A stretch of 64,000 nt of DNA from Acidobacteriota bacterium (GTDB taxonomy: Bacteria > Acidobacteriota > Terriglobia > Acidiferrales > UBA7541), in assembly GCA_013289855.1 (NCBI GenBank), contig JABCZD010000003.1:186001-250000 (forward strand), written 5' to 3'. The first letter of the stretch is position 1, and the number at the start of each line of letters is the position of its first letter. Below, one piece after another: positions 9,385-17,811 of the stretch. The notes under the pieces are model-generated. The model searched no databases and was not told the origin of the DNA. It saw only the letters and a list, made by a program, of their open reading frames with translations. The position numbers were made by a program, and so were the translations under genes.

Positions 9385-9435
9385 AGAGAACAAAAAGCGA
9401 AAAATACTTGACTTTCGCTTTTTGTTCTCTATACT
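9385..9435 (+). promoter_or_regulatory. Sigma70-type promoter inside a perfect 18-bp inverted repeat
   Basis: The arm AGAGAACAAAAAGCGAAA at 9385-9402 is repeated exactly in inverted form at 9413-9430 with a 10-base centre. The core promoter overlaps the repeat: TTGACT at 9408-9413 and TATACT at 9430-9435, separated by 16 bases. The -35 therefore straddles the centre and right arm, and the -10 begins on the last base of the right arm. A dimeric repressor bound here would block RNA polymerase. The downstream gene is a Y-family polymerase relic, a class often under LexA, so an SOS-type operator is possible (inference). No LexA site of this exact sequence is known to me. Confidence 0.6.
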
Positions 9436-9563
9436 GGCCCACGGTAGAGGAAACGGGAAACGGGCGCTTCGTCGGCTCCATTGCCGATTTCGGCTCTCAC
9501 GAGCCGGCGGAGCGTCCGTTAGAACCCGTGAGGCGCTTTTCCAGCCTCTGCCCGGAGCGGCCA

Positions 9564-10301
9564 ATGGATACATCGATCGGAAGTACGTCCCCTGCCTTGC
9601 AGATTTCCTCGGATCACGCTTCAGAACGACCGTTCTCTCGCCCATTTAGCCGTCGAGCTCCTAGCCAGGTCGGAAGTGTCACCGGGTTGGCCCAGCGGAT
9701 GTCCCGCAGAGCTGCCAGGTGGCTGGCGAATCGGCGCGTGTGGTCGCCGCGCGTCACGACGCCCTCGCTTACTTATCAAACTCGGCTTAGCGGTGAACTC
9801 GAGGTCGTGCGGCGCGAAATGCTGGCGCGCACAGGCGTTGGCATTGCCGTTGGAGCGGCGACTTCGCGTGTGGTAGCGAGGACAGCGTCGCGTCTGGCGG
9901 GAGCGACGGCCGTGGTAGTTGTGCCGGCGGGGACGGAGCGCGCGTTCCTGGCTCCCTTGCCACTGCGCCGGCTGGATGGGCTGTCGGAGGCGGAATTGCG
10001 GGTTCTACGCGCCAGCGGCATGGTAACCATTGGCGAGTTACAGCGGGTGCCGAAGGCAGCGTTGCAGGCGGAATTCGGTGACGCGGACGGATCGCGGCTG
10101 TGGCGGGCGGCTCGCGGCTTGGACAGTGAATTTGCTACGGACAGCCGCGTTGGCGCCACGGGCGAGCAAAGCGCAGACGCCGAGACACGCTTGCTGAGCG
10201 GATCGCTGCGCGCGCCTTGGCGCCCCAGCCTTGTTGCGGCGTGGGGATGGCCAAGAACGGGCTTGCTCCGCAGGCTACGCCAGTTTGCTGGAGTGAGGTA
10301 G
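9564..10301 (+). pseudogene. Relic of a Y-family DNA polymerase (DinB/ImuB-like), palm domain missing
   Basis: This is 245 codons from an ATG preceded by GGAG. The first 75 residues are unrecognised. The middle matches the thumb/HhH part of DinB-type polymerases: RTGVGIAVGAATSRVVARTA (counterpart of the SVGIAPNKLLAKIAS region), VVPAGTERAFLAPLPLRRLDG, then an HhH-like segment ending in RLWRAARGLDSE. The catalytic palm with its acidic residues and the C-terminal little-finger domain are absent, and the family is normally 350-450 residues. The stop codon lies inside a dispersed palindrome beginning at 10298, as if the 3' end had been replaced by it. It is probably a non-polymerase remnant, although the intact promoter means it may still be expressed. 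Confidence 0.65.
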
Positions 10302-10327
10302 CACTCCCGACAACCTTGTCGGGAGTG
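10298..10327. repeat. Dispersed GTAG-tagged palindrome, also terminator-like
   Basis: A GTAG tag at 10298-10301 is followed by arms CACTCCCGACAA and TTGTCGGGAGTG with a CC centre, a perfect 12-bp inverted repeat. The TAG of the tag is the stop codon of the polymerase relic. There is no T-run, so intrinsic termination would be weak. It shares the tag-plus-palindrome layout with the other copies in this window. Confidence 0.7.
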
Positions 10328-10367
10328 TAGTTGCGAGGAAGGCTGGAACGGCAGCATACTCGCAGCA

Positions 10368-11492
10368 ATGGACGGAAACAGCAGTCGCGGGAAAGAACGA
10401 TCCGAAAAGCGTGTGTTCTGCGCTCGTGCTATGCGGGCGGCGGCATTGTTTTTCGTGCTGCTGGCAGCTTTTTTTGCGTTCGTTAGTGAACTTCGCGCCG
10501 ACGAGATTCGCCTGAAGGACGGCAACAAGCTGTACGGCGTCATCGTGGCCTACGAAGACAACATGTTCAAGGTGCGCACGCCCTTCGGATATGTATTGGT
10601 GGAAAAAGACAAGATAGCCGAGATCGTGCCATCGACGATCGGCGCGGTGGACTCGAAAGCAGACAACGAGGCCGCGGCAAAGAAAGATCCGGCAGCGACG
10701 GCAAAGCGCGCACCGCACGCGAAACCCGCTCCGAACGCGCCGGCGAGCGCCGATTCTTCCGCTGGTTCCGCGGCAGATGCCGCGACGGAAGTGCCGGTGA
10801 GCGAGAAGACTCCGGATCCCGCTGTAATAAAACGGGAGAAGACCTCGGCCATCCTTGCTAATCCCGCGGTGAAGCCCGAAGTGCCAGCGATGTCCGCGAA
10901 AAAGATTGCCGCGCCCGCGTTGCGGCCCGTAGCCGCGGCAGATGCCCCCGCGAACGCCATGGCCAGTTCTGCTGCTCCGGTTGCGCCACCGAAAGAGGCC
11001 GAAGTCAGTCCGGATGAGATTCGCGGCAACCTGTATATCAATCACGCCAACAATTTCCGCATTTACAAAGCGCCCAGCTGGAACCTGATCGAAGACGCGC
11101 GCAAGGCGCTGCCTAATGCCATTGTGGCGTTGGGGACGTCCAACGAGTCCACGTTACTGGTGGTTGGCAAAGAGAAAAACAAGGAACCGCTGGAGCCGGC
11201 GGCCGCGGCGGTCGAGCATCGCGTGCGCGAAGTCTATGACAATTACCGGCAAATCTCGCGGCGAACGACCACGGTTGGCGGACTGCCGGGGATAGAGTTT
11301 CGCTATCGCGGCATGGCGGACGACCACGATTGGTCCGGTACGCTGGTGGTGCTCATGCGCGGCGATGAAATTTTTACGATCCTGGGAATGACCTACGCGG
11401 ACACCGACCTGATCCAAATCCAGGAAAACGTGATTGCACGTTCGATTGCCAGCATAGACTTTTCTACCGGCAACACTTCGCCGACAAAGTAA
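10368..11492 (+). CDS. Secreted or membrane-anchored protein with PsbP/DcrB-like C-terminal domain
   Basis: The protein has 374 residues. A hydrophobic segment near the N-terminus (AAALFFVLLAAFFAFVSELRA) acts as a signal or anchor. A short beta module, DEIRLKDGNKLYGVIVAYED followed by GYVLVEKDKIAEI, recurs in acidobacterial envelope proteins. After an Ala/Pro-rich linker of about 110 residues comes a domain of about 150 residues (NNFRIYKAPSWNLIED, then LPGIEFRYRGMADDHDWSGT and EIFTILGMTY) that resembles the PsbP/DcrB fold. A second ATG at 10431 would start directly at the signal peptide. No catalytic motif is evident. Function is unknown. Confidence 0.7.
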   Translation: MDGNSSRGKERSEKRVFCARAMRAAALFFVLLAAFFAFVSELRADEIRLKDGNKLYGVIVAYEDNMFKVRTPFGYVLVEKDKIAEIVPSTIGAVDSKADNEAAAKKDPAATAKRAPHAKPAPNAPASADSSAGSAADAATEVPVSEKTPDPAVIKREKTSAILANPAVKPEVPAMSAKKIAAPALRPVAAADAPANAMASSAAPVAPPKEAEVSPDEIRGNLYINHANNFRIYKAPSWNLIEDARKALPNAIVALGTSNESTLLVVGKEKNKEPLEPAAAAVEHRVREVYDNYRQISRRTTTVGGLPGIEFRYRGMADDHDWSGTLVVLMRGDEIFTILGMTYADTDLIQIQENVIARSIASIDFSTGNTSPTK

Positions 11493-11546
11493 ACGACTCC
11501 GCATAGTTGTGGACTCAACGTAAAATGTAGCGGCCTGACGGAGCGT

Positions 11547-12266
11547 CTAGTCTTGTGCACGCTTTAGCGCCGCACGCGCGAGGCTGGCGAGATCGGGAAC
11601 CTCCAGGTGCGGGCGTTGCTCTGAGTCGCTTCCCGCAGGCGCACGCACCGCGCCAATACCGGGACGAGCCGACTTCCTGTTCACCCACACCGTCGAAATT
11701 CCCAGTGACCGCGCCGGCACCACGTCGTGATAGATACTCTGGCCCGCGTGCAGCAGGCCATCCGGAGAAAGGTCCAGCGTGCGCAACGCCAGCTGAAAAT
11801 TATTGCGGGAAGGTTTGTAGCTTCTGGCCTGTTGCGCGGTGATCACAGCGGTAAATTCCACGTCCAGATGCTTCCGCGTGGCCGCAAACAGATCGTCGTC
11901 AATATTCGAAATCACCACCAGCTTGTAGCGCTTCTGAAGCTCGCGCAGCGCAGATACCGTATCCGCAAAAGGCGGCCATACAGCAACGGACTCGTGCAGC
12001 GAGCTGATTTCATCCGCGCTCGCTGTAAAATGAAAGCGCTCTGCGAACGACCGCACCACCGATTGCAGCACGTCGCGGTAAGCTTGGTAAGGGCCGCTTT
12101 CTGCCTGCGCCTCGAATTCACCGTAGAGTTCAAGAATGGCAGCGTCGGAAAGGCTTTGACTGTGGCTGGCGAGCACCGCGCGCAGGGCGGGCAGAATCCC
12201 CGATTCCCAATCAATGAGCGTGCCGTAGCAATCAAAACTGATGGTGGTAAAGCGCGAGAAATCCAT
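11547..12266 (-). CDS. HAD-superfamily hydrolase, haloacid dehalogenase-like (type II)
   Basis: This cytosolic protein of 239 residues has the four HAD motifs in order. Motif I is FDCYGTLIDWE with the nucleophilic Asp at residue 12. Motif II is the VVISNID segment. Motif III is the Lys in ARSYKPSRNNF. Motif IV is replaced by YHDVVPARSLG, where an acidic pair is more common. The CYGTLIDWE wording is typical of L-2-haloacid dehalogenase-like enzymes, but many such proteins are phosphatases of unknown substrate. It starts 13 bases after the LysR-type regulator on the same strand, so the two are probably co-transcribed. Confidence 0.88.
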   Translation of the reverse strand: MDFSRFTTISFDCYGTLIDWESGILPALRAVLASHSQSLSDAAILELYGEFEAQAESGPYQAYRDVLQSVVRSFAERFHFTASADEISSLHESVAVWPPFADTVSALRELQKRYKLVVISNIDDDLFAATRKHLDVEFTAVITAQQARSYKPSRNNFQLALRTLDLSPDGLLHAGQSIYHDVVPARSLGISTVWVNRKSARPGIGAVRAPAGSDSEQRPHLEVPDLASLARAALKRAQD

Positions 12267-12279
12267 GGAGAGCGACTGG

Positions 12280-13191
12280 CTAGTGGCTCGCGGCTTCCGC
12301 GGTTTCGTGAGCCTTGCGATGCTCGCGGATCATGGCGATCAGCGTCTGCGCGGCGCGCGGCAGGCTGCGGTCGCGGCGATACACCAAACCCAGTTCGCGC
12401 CAGAGATCGACGCCTTCCACACTGATGAGCTTTACTTCGCCGGCTTTCACCTGATCGCGGGCAAAGCTCTCACTGATCAGTGAAACGCCTACGTCGGCGG
12501 CGACGAATCGCTTGATCATGCCGATGCTCGGCAGCTCCATAGTGACTTGTATGCGCGAGCGATACGGACGAAACAGTTTGTCCAGCACCTGGCGCGTATA
12601 GCCGGTACGCGGAAAAATCTGCGGCTGCGACGCTACATCATCCAGCGTGATCTTTCCACGGTGCGCGAGCGGATTGCGAATGCTAACCATAAAGCGCATG
12701 CGGTCTTTATAGATGTGATGCACTTTCAGATTAGGCGATTTGGTGGGCAGCGTGACGATTCCCACGTCCACGGTGCCGTCTTCCACGCGTTGCAGAATCT
12801 TGTGGCTGAAATTGCGATAAATGCTGACGTGCACCAGCGGGTATTTGCGCTGAAAATCCGCGAAAATGTCCGGCAGTAGATACAGACATGTGGCTTCGTT
12901 GGCGCCGAAAACCACGCGGCCTTGCACCACGTCTCCGCGGTCGGCCACGCCCTGCACCGATTCGTCGCGCAATCGCAACAATTTCTCGGCGTATTCAAAC
13001 AGCACTTCGCCCGCAGGGGTTAATTCGACGGACTTCGCCGAACGATCCAGCAGCTTGGCTCGATAGGCCTGCTCGAGCTGGCGGATTTGTGCGCTGACCG
13101 CCGATTGTGAGCGGAAAACCTTCTGTCCGGCGCGCGAAAAGCTCTTAAGTTTTGCAACGTAAACGAAGGTAGCGAGTTGGTCGAAATCCAT
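12280..13191 (-). CDS. LysR-family transcriptional regulator
   Basis: At 303 residues it has the standard family length. The N-terminal winged helix reads MDFDQLATFVYVAKLKSFSR, then SQSAVSAQIRQLEQ, followed by the linker helix and a periplasmic-binding-protein-like effector domain (VVFGANEATCLYLLPDIFAD, then DVGIVTLP). Conserved FVYVAKLKSFSRAG and LEQAYRAKLLDRS place it firmly in the family. A TATAAT lies about 20 bases upstream of the start (complement of 13212-13217) with no clear -35, as is common for activator-dependent promoters. The HAD hydrolase follows at once; the inducer is unknown. Confidence 0.93.
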   Translation of the reverse strand: MDFDQLATFVYVAKLKSFSRAGQKVFRSQSAVSAQIRQLEQAYRAKLLDRSAKSVELTPAGEVLFEYAEKLLRLRDESVQGVADRGDVVQGRVVFGANEATCLYLLPDIFADFQRKYPLVHVSIYRNFSHKILQRVEDGTVDVGIVTLPTKSPNLKVHHIYKDRMRFMVSIRNPLAHRGKITLDDVASQPQIFPRTGYTRQVLDKLFRPYRSRIQVTMELPSIGMIKRFVAADVGVSLISESFARDQVKAGEVKLISVEGVDLWRELGLVYRRDRSLPRAAQTLIAMIREHRKAHETAEAASH

Positions 13192-13336
13192 GGGCAGAGT
13201 GCTCGGCGAAGATTATAACGGATTCTGCCCGCCGAGTGGGCCGTGAATTGCGCTCCTTTCAAGTGTGCAACCGGTTCACCCGCGTTGTCGGGTTAGCCTG
13301 CTGCAAAGTTGGCCCGCTAAGTCAGCCTGCAAAACT

Positions 13337-16300
13337 TTAAACATGCAGACCGGCGGGAGCCGTAGGAACGGGTCGCGCCGCGTCGTTGGTGGTTAACAGT
13401 ATAACTGGCTCTGGCATCGCGTCCAGCAACGGGCGCCAGGTGTCTTCGATGGAGCCTTGAAAGTGTATGGGTTGCACCCGCAGCAGCGGCAGACCAGCGC
13501 GCCGCGCCAGCAGGCGAGCCGCACAAGGGCTGCCCGTGAGTTGCACGTGCCGCTCGAGCACGCGGCGGAGCCAGGAATCTTCGTCCTCGCAGATATCGAC
13601 GAGATTTACGAAGTCGCGATGCACAACTTCGTCCGCGCCTGCGCGCAATACGTAAGCCAGGCCGCCGGTCATTCCGGAGCCAAAGTTCATGCCCATCGAT
13701 CCGAGGATCAATGCAACGCCGCCGGTCATATATTCGCAGCCGTGCTGGCCCAGGCCTTCAACGACCGCGAGGGCCCCACTGTTGCGCACCGCGAAGCGCT
13801 CGCCGGCGCGTCCGGCAATATAAAGCTGTCCGGAAGTGGCGCCGTAGAGCACGGTATTTCCCGCGAGTACATCGCCGCGGCGTGAGGCCGCCGACCCCGC
13901 CGAAATGCTGATCGTTCCGCCAGAAAGTCCTTTGCCGACGTAATCGTTGGCTTCACCCGTGAGCTTCAGCGTGAGGCCCGCGGCCAGGAACGCGCCAAAA
14001 CTTTGTCCTGCCGAACCATGAAATTCGCGGCTGATTTCCGTACTAAAGCTTCCGCCTTTGCTGCGCCGGCGCATCACTTCGCCGCTGATGCCCGCGCCCA
14101 CGCTGCGATCCGAATTACGAATAGGTTGCGATTCCGGTTCGTAGCCGAGCGAACCACTAAAGTGGCGAGAATCTTCGAGCGCCGCGGCGTGCACCGTGGG
14201 CGTTTGCTGCGGCGCTACCCTGCCGAACGCTGAGATAGGCACGACCATCAGCGGATCCATTCCAGAGCGCGCCGAAAGTCGATCGTACCAACCGGTTAGT
14301 TCGCTGAGCGAACGCACGCCCAACTGCGCTAGACGCACGCGAATTTCGTCCGCGAGCGCACGGAAATACGCGACTACCATTTCCGGCTTGCCTTTGAAGC
14401 GCGCACGCAGTGTTTCGTCCTGCGTGGCGATGCCGACCGGACAAGTATTCAAATGGCATTGCCGCGCCATCACGCAACCAATGGCCATCAGCGACGCCGT
14501 GCCAAAGCCGAATTCGTCGGCGCCCAAAATCGCGCCCAGAATAATATCGCGCGAAAATTTGAGGCCTCCGTCCACGCGGAGAGAGAGACGCGAACGGAGA
14601 CCTGCGCGAACCAGCGTGTCGTGAGCTTCGCGCAAACCGATTTCCCATGGAAGGCCGGTGTTTTTGATCGATGTGAGCGGTGAAGAACCCGTGCCGCCAT
14701 TGTGTCCGCTGATGGTGATCACGTCCGCGCCGGCCTTGGCTACGCCGGCGGCAATGATGCCGACTCCCGAGCCGGAAACCAGTTTTACGCCGATGCGCGC
14801 GCGGGGATTTACCGCGCGCAAATCGTGAATCAACTGGGCCAGATCTTCGATACTGTAAATGTCGTGGTGCGGCGGCGGAGAAATCAGCGGCGTACCCGGA
14901 GTCGCGTGGCGGATGCGGGCGATATACGCGGTCACCTTTTTTGCCGGGAGCTGGCCGCCTTCGCCGGGCTTCGAACCCTGCGCCATTTTTATTTCGAGTT
15001 CTTCGGCGTGCACCAGATAGTCCGCGGTAACGCCAAATCGCCCAGAAGCCACCTGCTTTATTTTGTTGGCCGCGTGCGGCTCGTGATGATAAACCTCGGG
15101 ATCTTCCCCGCCCTCTCCGGTATTGCTGCGCGCTCCGATGGAATTCATGGCCTCGGCGAGCGTGCGGTGCGCTTCCGCGCCTAAAGAGCCGAGTGACATC
15201 GCTTGCGTGCTGAAGCGTCGCAGAATGGCGCCGCTTGATTCCACTTCCTCGAGCGGCACCGGCGCATCTGGCGGAGTTTCCAGCAAATCGCGCAGGAAGA
15301 TGGAGCCTTGGCCTTCGGCCAGCTCTTCAAAGGCCGAAAACTTTTTCGCCTCGGGCGCCTTAACAAACGCATGCAGACGCCGCAGCACCTCCGGCGAATT
15401 CGCATGCAACTCCGCGCCTTTGCGAAAGCGATACAGCCCGGAGTCCGCTAAATCGTCCGAGCCTTCCGCGAAAGCGGCCGTATGCATATGGAGATAATCG
15501 CCCAGCAAATCGTCGAGCGATTTCTGGCCGGGAAAATCTGCGGCATCTTCGAAGAAATCGTCGCAGACGTCCTGCGAAAGGCCAATAATTTCAAACAGGT
15601 GACTGTTGCGGTAGCTGGCCAGCGTGGAGACGCCCATTCGCGCCAGTACTTTGCGCAATCCCGCGTTGATGGCCGCGCGAACGGCTTCCACGGCGTGCGG
15701 CTCCTGCGCCAATACTTCCGGCCCGCCGGCAAATTGCAGCGCCAAGCTGGGCACCACCGCGCTTGCGCCGCTCGCTACCAGCAGGGCCACGTGATGCGTA
15801 TCGAAAACTTGCGCCGATTCCACAATCAGCGGAACATCCCACCATCCCAGCCGAACCATCGCCTTCCACACCGCCGCCGTTGCCAGTAACGCCGGTATCG
15901 GCGCGCGCTCCGCGCTGATCGCGCGATCGGAAAGGAGGAGGAGCCCCGGGCGCACACCACTACTCAGAGGGGTAGTAAAGAGCTGAGTAATAGCACGGCG
16001 CGCGCCCGGAACTCCCATGGCGGCAGGAAAGGTCAAATCGATTTGTTGCACGGGACCAAACTCTGTCCCAAATTTGGAAATCAACGCGGCCAGTTCCCTT
16101 GCATTGATTACTGGCCCCGGCAACGTCACGCCTTCGCGAAGATACACGTCCAGAGACATCACGTGCGATTCACGCAGCGGATCAATCGGCGGATTGGTGA
16201 CCTGAGCGAAGCGTTGTTTGCAGTAATCCCAGAGCGTGCGCGACAGCGTGGACAGAAACGCCGGGGGAGCGTCGTCGCCCATGCTCCAGTCCGCTTCTTT

Positions 16301-17716
16301 ACCGTGTGTAAGCGAAGAAAATAAAATTTTGAATTGATCGTCGGTCCAGCCTGCGGCAGTGGCGACGCGCTTCGCATGCAAGAACGGTGCCCCGTCGGGA
16401 ACCATTTCGCTGGGCGCGGGAACCGCGGCAGGAATTGCGTTGGGTAATGGAGCAGTCGCAGTAAGCTCGGCATGCTTCTCCGCCAGCCGCTTCAGTATGT
16501 CGCGCCAGCGCAGAAAGATTCCTTTTTCCGGATTGGCGAGAATCATTTCGCCCGGACCAAGCTTCTGCCGCTCGGCGATGTTCGATTCTTCCACGTCGAT
16601 CAAGCCAGTCTCCGAACCGGCCATAATCAATCCGTCATGCGTCACCGTGTAACGCAGCGGCCGCAAGCCATTGCGGTCAAGCTTCGCGCCTACATAACCT
16701 CCGCCGTAGAAAACCAGCGCCGCGGGTCCGTCCCAGGGCTCGCCGTCGCGCGAGCGGGCGCGCAAGGCGGCACGCACATCCCGCGAAAGATGCGGATCCT
16801 TCTCAAACGCCGGCGGCACCAGCGCAAGCATTGCAGCAGCTGGCGTGTAACCTTCCAGCAGTTTCAGCTCAAACGCATTGTCGAAACTCGCGGAATCGCT
16901 AACGCCCTGTTCCAACGCCGCGAACCAATCGTCCACGCCAAGCCGCGCGCGCAATTCATTTTCGCGGGCACGCGTCCACCGGCGGTTAGACAGAATGGTG
17001 TTAATTTCGCCGTTGTGCGCCACATGACGAAACGGTTGCGCTAAATCCCACGAAGGTTGCGTGTTGGTGGAATATCTCTGGTGAAACACTGCGAACGTCG
17101 CGGTAAAACTTGGATCACGCAGATCTTCGTAAAATTGCGGAAATTGCCAGGGCGTCAGCAATCCTTTGTAAACCACCGATCGCGACGAAAGCGAACAGAT
17201 GTAGCACCGCGGCGGTAACAGCGGCTCCGCACGCTTGCGCAGCAACGCCAACTGGCGCTCGAAATCCGCGCCGGGTTTTTCCGCCTCCACATAGAACTGC
17301 CAAATCTCCGGCATGCTTTCGCGCGCGCGCGCGCCGAGCGTCGAGGGATCGATCGGAACCCGCCGCCAAGCCACAATCTCGAGTTCCTGCGCTTCGGCAG
17401 CGGCATGAATAGCGGAACGCGCCTGCAATGAAAATGGCGCAGCGAGAAACGCGAAACCCAACCCAAAAGCTTCCGGCAGCTGCACGCCTTCTTCCAGCGC
17501 GCGCGCGCGGAAAAACTCCTTCGGTAGCGACGTCAGCAGACCTGCGCCGTCACCGCTGGCGCCATCGGCGTCCACACCCCCGCGATGCGTCAGCCGCTCA
17601 AGAGCGGTCAGCGCAAATTCCACTATGTCGTGCGCCGGAGCGGCGCCGAGACGCGCCACAAACCCGGTGCCGCACGCATCGTGATCCGGGTGCCCCCAAT
17701 TGGGATGCCGAGACAT
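13337..17716 (-). CDS. gltB: Glutamate synthase large subunit (GOGAT)
   Basis: The protein has 1459 residues, full length for the large subunit. It has an N-terminal class II glutamine amidotransferase domain with the catalytic Cys in HDACGTGF after a short propeptide, a central domain, an FMN-binding synthase domain (GVKLVSGSGVGIIAAGVAKA), the 3Fe-4S cysteines in MARQCHLNTCPVGIATQ, and a C-terminal beta-helix domain. It converts 2-oxoglutarate and glutamine to two glutamates. No gltD (NADPH-oxidising subunit) lies in the window, so electrons come from a GltD encoded elsewhere or from ferredoxin. It is downstream of tldE on the same strand with a 95-base gap. Confidence 0.97.
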   Translation of the reverse strand: MSRHPNWGHPDHDACGTGFVARLGAAPAHDIVEFALTALERLTHRGGVDADGASGDGAGLLTSLPKEFFRARALEEGVQLPEAFGLGFAFLAAPFSLQARSAIHAAAEAQELEIVAWRRVPIDPSTLGARARESMPEIWQFYVEAEKPGADFERQLALLRKRAEPLLPPRCYICSLSSRSVVYKGLLTPWQFPQFYEDLRDPSFTATFAVFHQRYSTNTQPSWDLAQPFRHVAHNGEINTILSNRRWTRARENELRARLGVDDWFAALEQGVSDSASFDNAFELKLLEGYTPAAAMLALVPPAFEKDPHLSRDVRAALRARSRDGEPWDGPAALVFYGGGYVGAKLDRNGLRPLRYTVTHDGLIMAGSETGLIDVEESNIAERQKLGPGEMILANPEKGIFLRWRDILKRLAEKHAELTATAPLPNAIPAAVPAPSEMVPDGAPFLHAKRVATAAGWTDDQFKILFSSLTHGKEADWSMGDDAPPAFLSTLSRTLWDYCKQRFAQVTNPPIDPLRESHVMSLDVYLREGVTLPGPVINARELAALISKFGTEFGPVQQIDLTFPAAMGVPGARRAITQLFTTPLSSGVRPGLLLLSDRAISAERAPIPALLATAAVWKAMVRLGWWDVPLIVESAQVFDTHHVALLVASGASAVVPSLALQFAGGPEVLAQEPHAVEAVRAAINAGLRKVLARMGVSTLASYRNSHLFEIIGLSQDVCDDFFEDAADFPGQKSLDDLLGDYLHMHTAAFAEGSDDLADSGLYRFRKGAELHANSPEVLRRLHAFVKAPEAKKFSAFEELAEGQGSIFLRDLLETPPDAPVPLEEVESSGAILRRFSTQAMSLGSLGAEAHRTLAEAMNSIGARSNTGEGGEDPEVYHHEPHAANKIKQVASGRFGVTADYLVHAEELEIKMAQGSKPGEGGQLPAKKVTAYIARIRHATPGTPLISPPPHHDIYSIEDLAQLIHDLRAVNPRARIGVKLVSGSGVGIIAAGVAKAGADVITISGHNGGTGSSPLTSIKNTGLPWEIGLREAHDTLVRAGLRSRLSLRVDGGLKFSRDIILGAILGADEFGFGTASLMAIGCVMARQCHLNTCPVGIATQDETLRARFKGKPEMVVAYFRALADEIRVRLAQLGVRSLSELTGWYDRLSARSGMDPLMVVPISAFGRVAPQQTPTVHAAALEDSRHFSGSLGYEPESQPIRNSDRSVGAGISGEVMRRRSKGGSFSTEISREFHGSAGQSFGAFLAAGLTLKLTGEANDYVGKGLSGGTISISAGSAASRRGDVLAGNTVLYGATSGQLYIAGRAGERFAVRNSGALAVVEGLGQHGCEYMTGGVALILGSMGMNFGSGMTGGLAYVLRAGADEVVHRDFVNLVDICEDEDSWLRRVLERHVQLTGSPCAARLLARRAGLPLLRVQPIHFQGSIEDTWRPLLDAMPEPVILLTTNDAARPVPTAPAGLHV

Positions 17717-17777
17717 ACTCGGTTATAGGGGCACGGGTGCGCCTAAGTACAACTCAGAATTTCAATTTGCCAAATTG
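17717..17777 (-). promoter_or_regulatory. Putative gltB promoter with palindromic operator
   Basis: On the minus strand a TATAAC (17722-17727) stands five bases before the gltB ATG, and TTGTAC (17747-17752) lies 19 bases further upstream. No Shine-Dalgarno is visible, which would fit a leaderless or nearly leaderless mRNA. Just upstream of the -35 is a perfect palindrome, CAATTTG and CAAATTG around one base (17763-17777), a candidate regulator site. The assignment is tentative, because the -35/-10 spacing is long. Confidence 0.35.
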
Positions 17778-17811
17778 GTTTTCTGACGGGGGTATAAAAG
17801 TGTACAATAGT

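Noticed and set aside
17763..17810. Plus-strand promoter-like TTGCCA and TATAAA near gltB
   Set aside because: There is no rightward gene or recognised RNA downstream before the antisense tldE gene, so it is probably chance.
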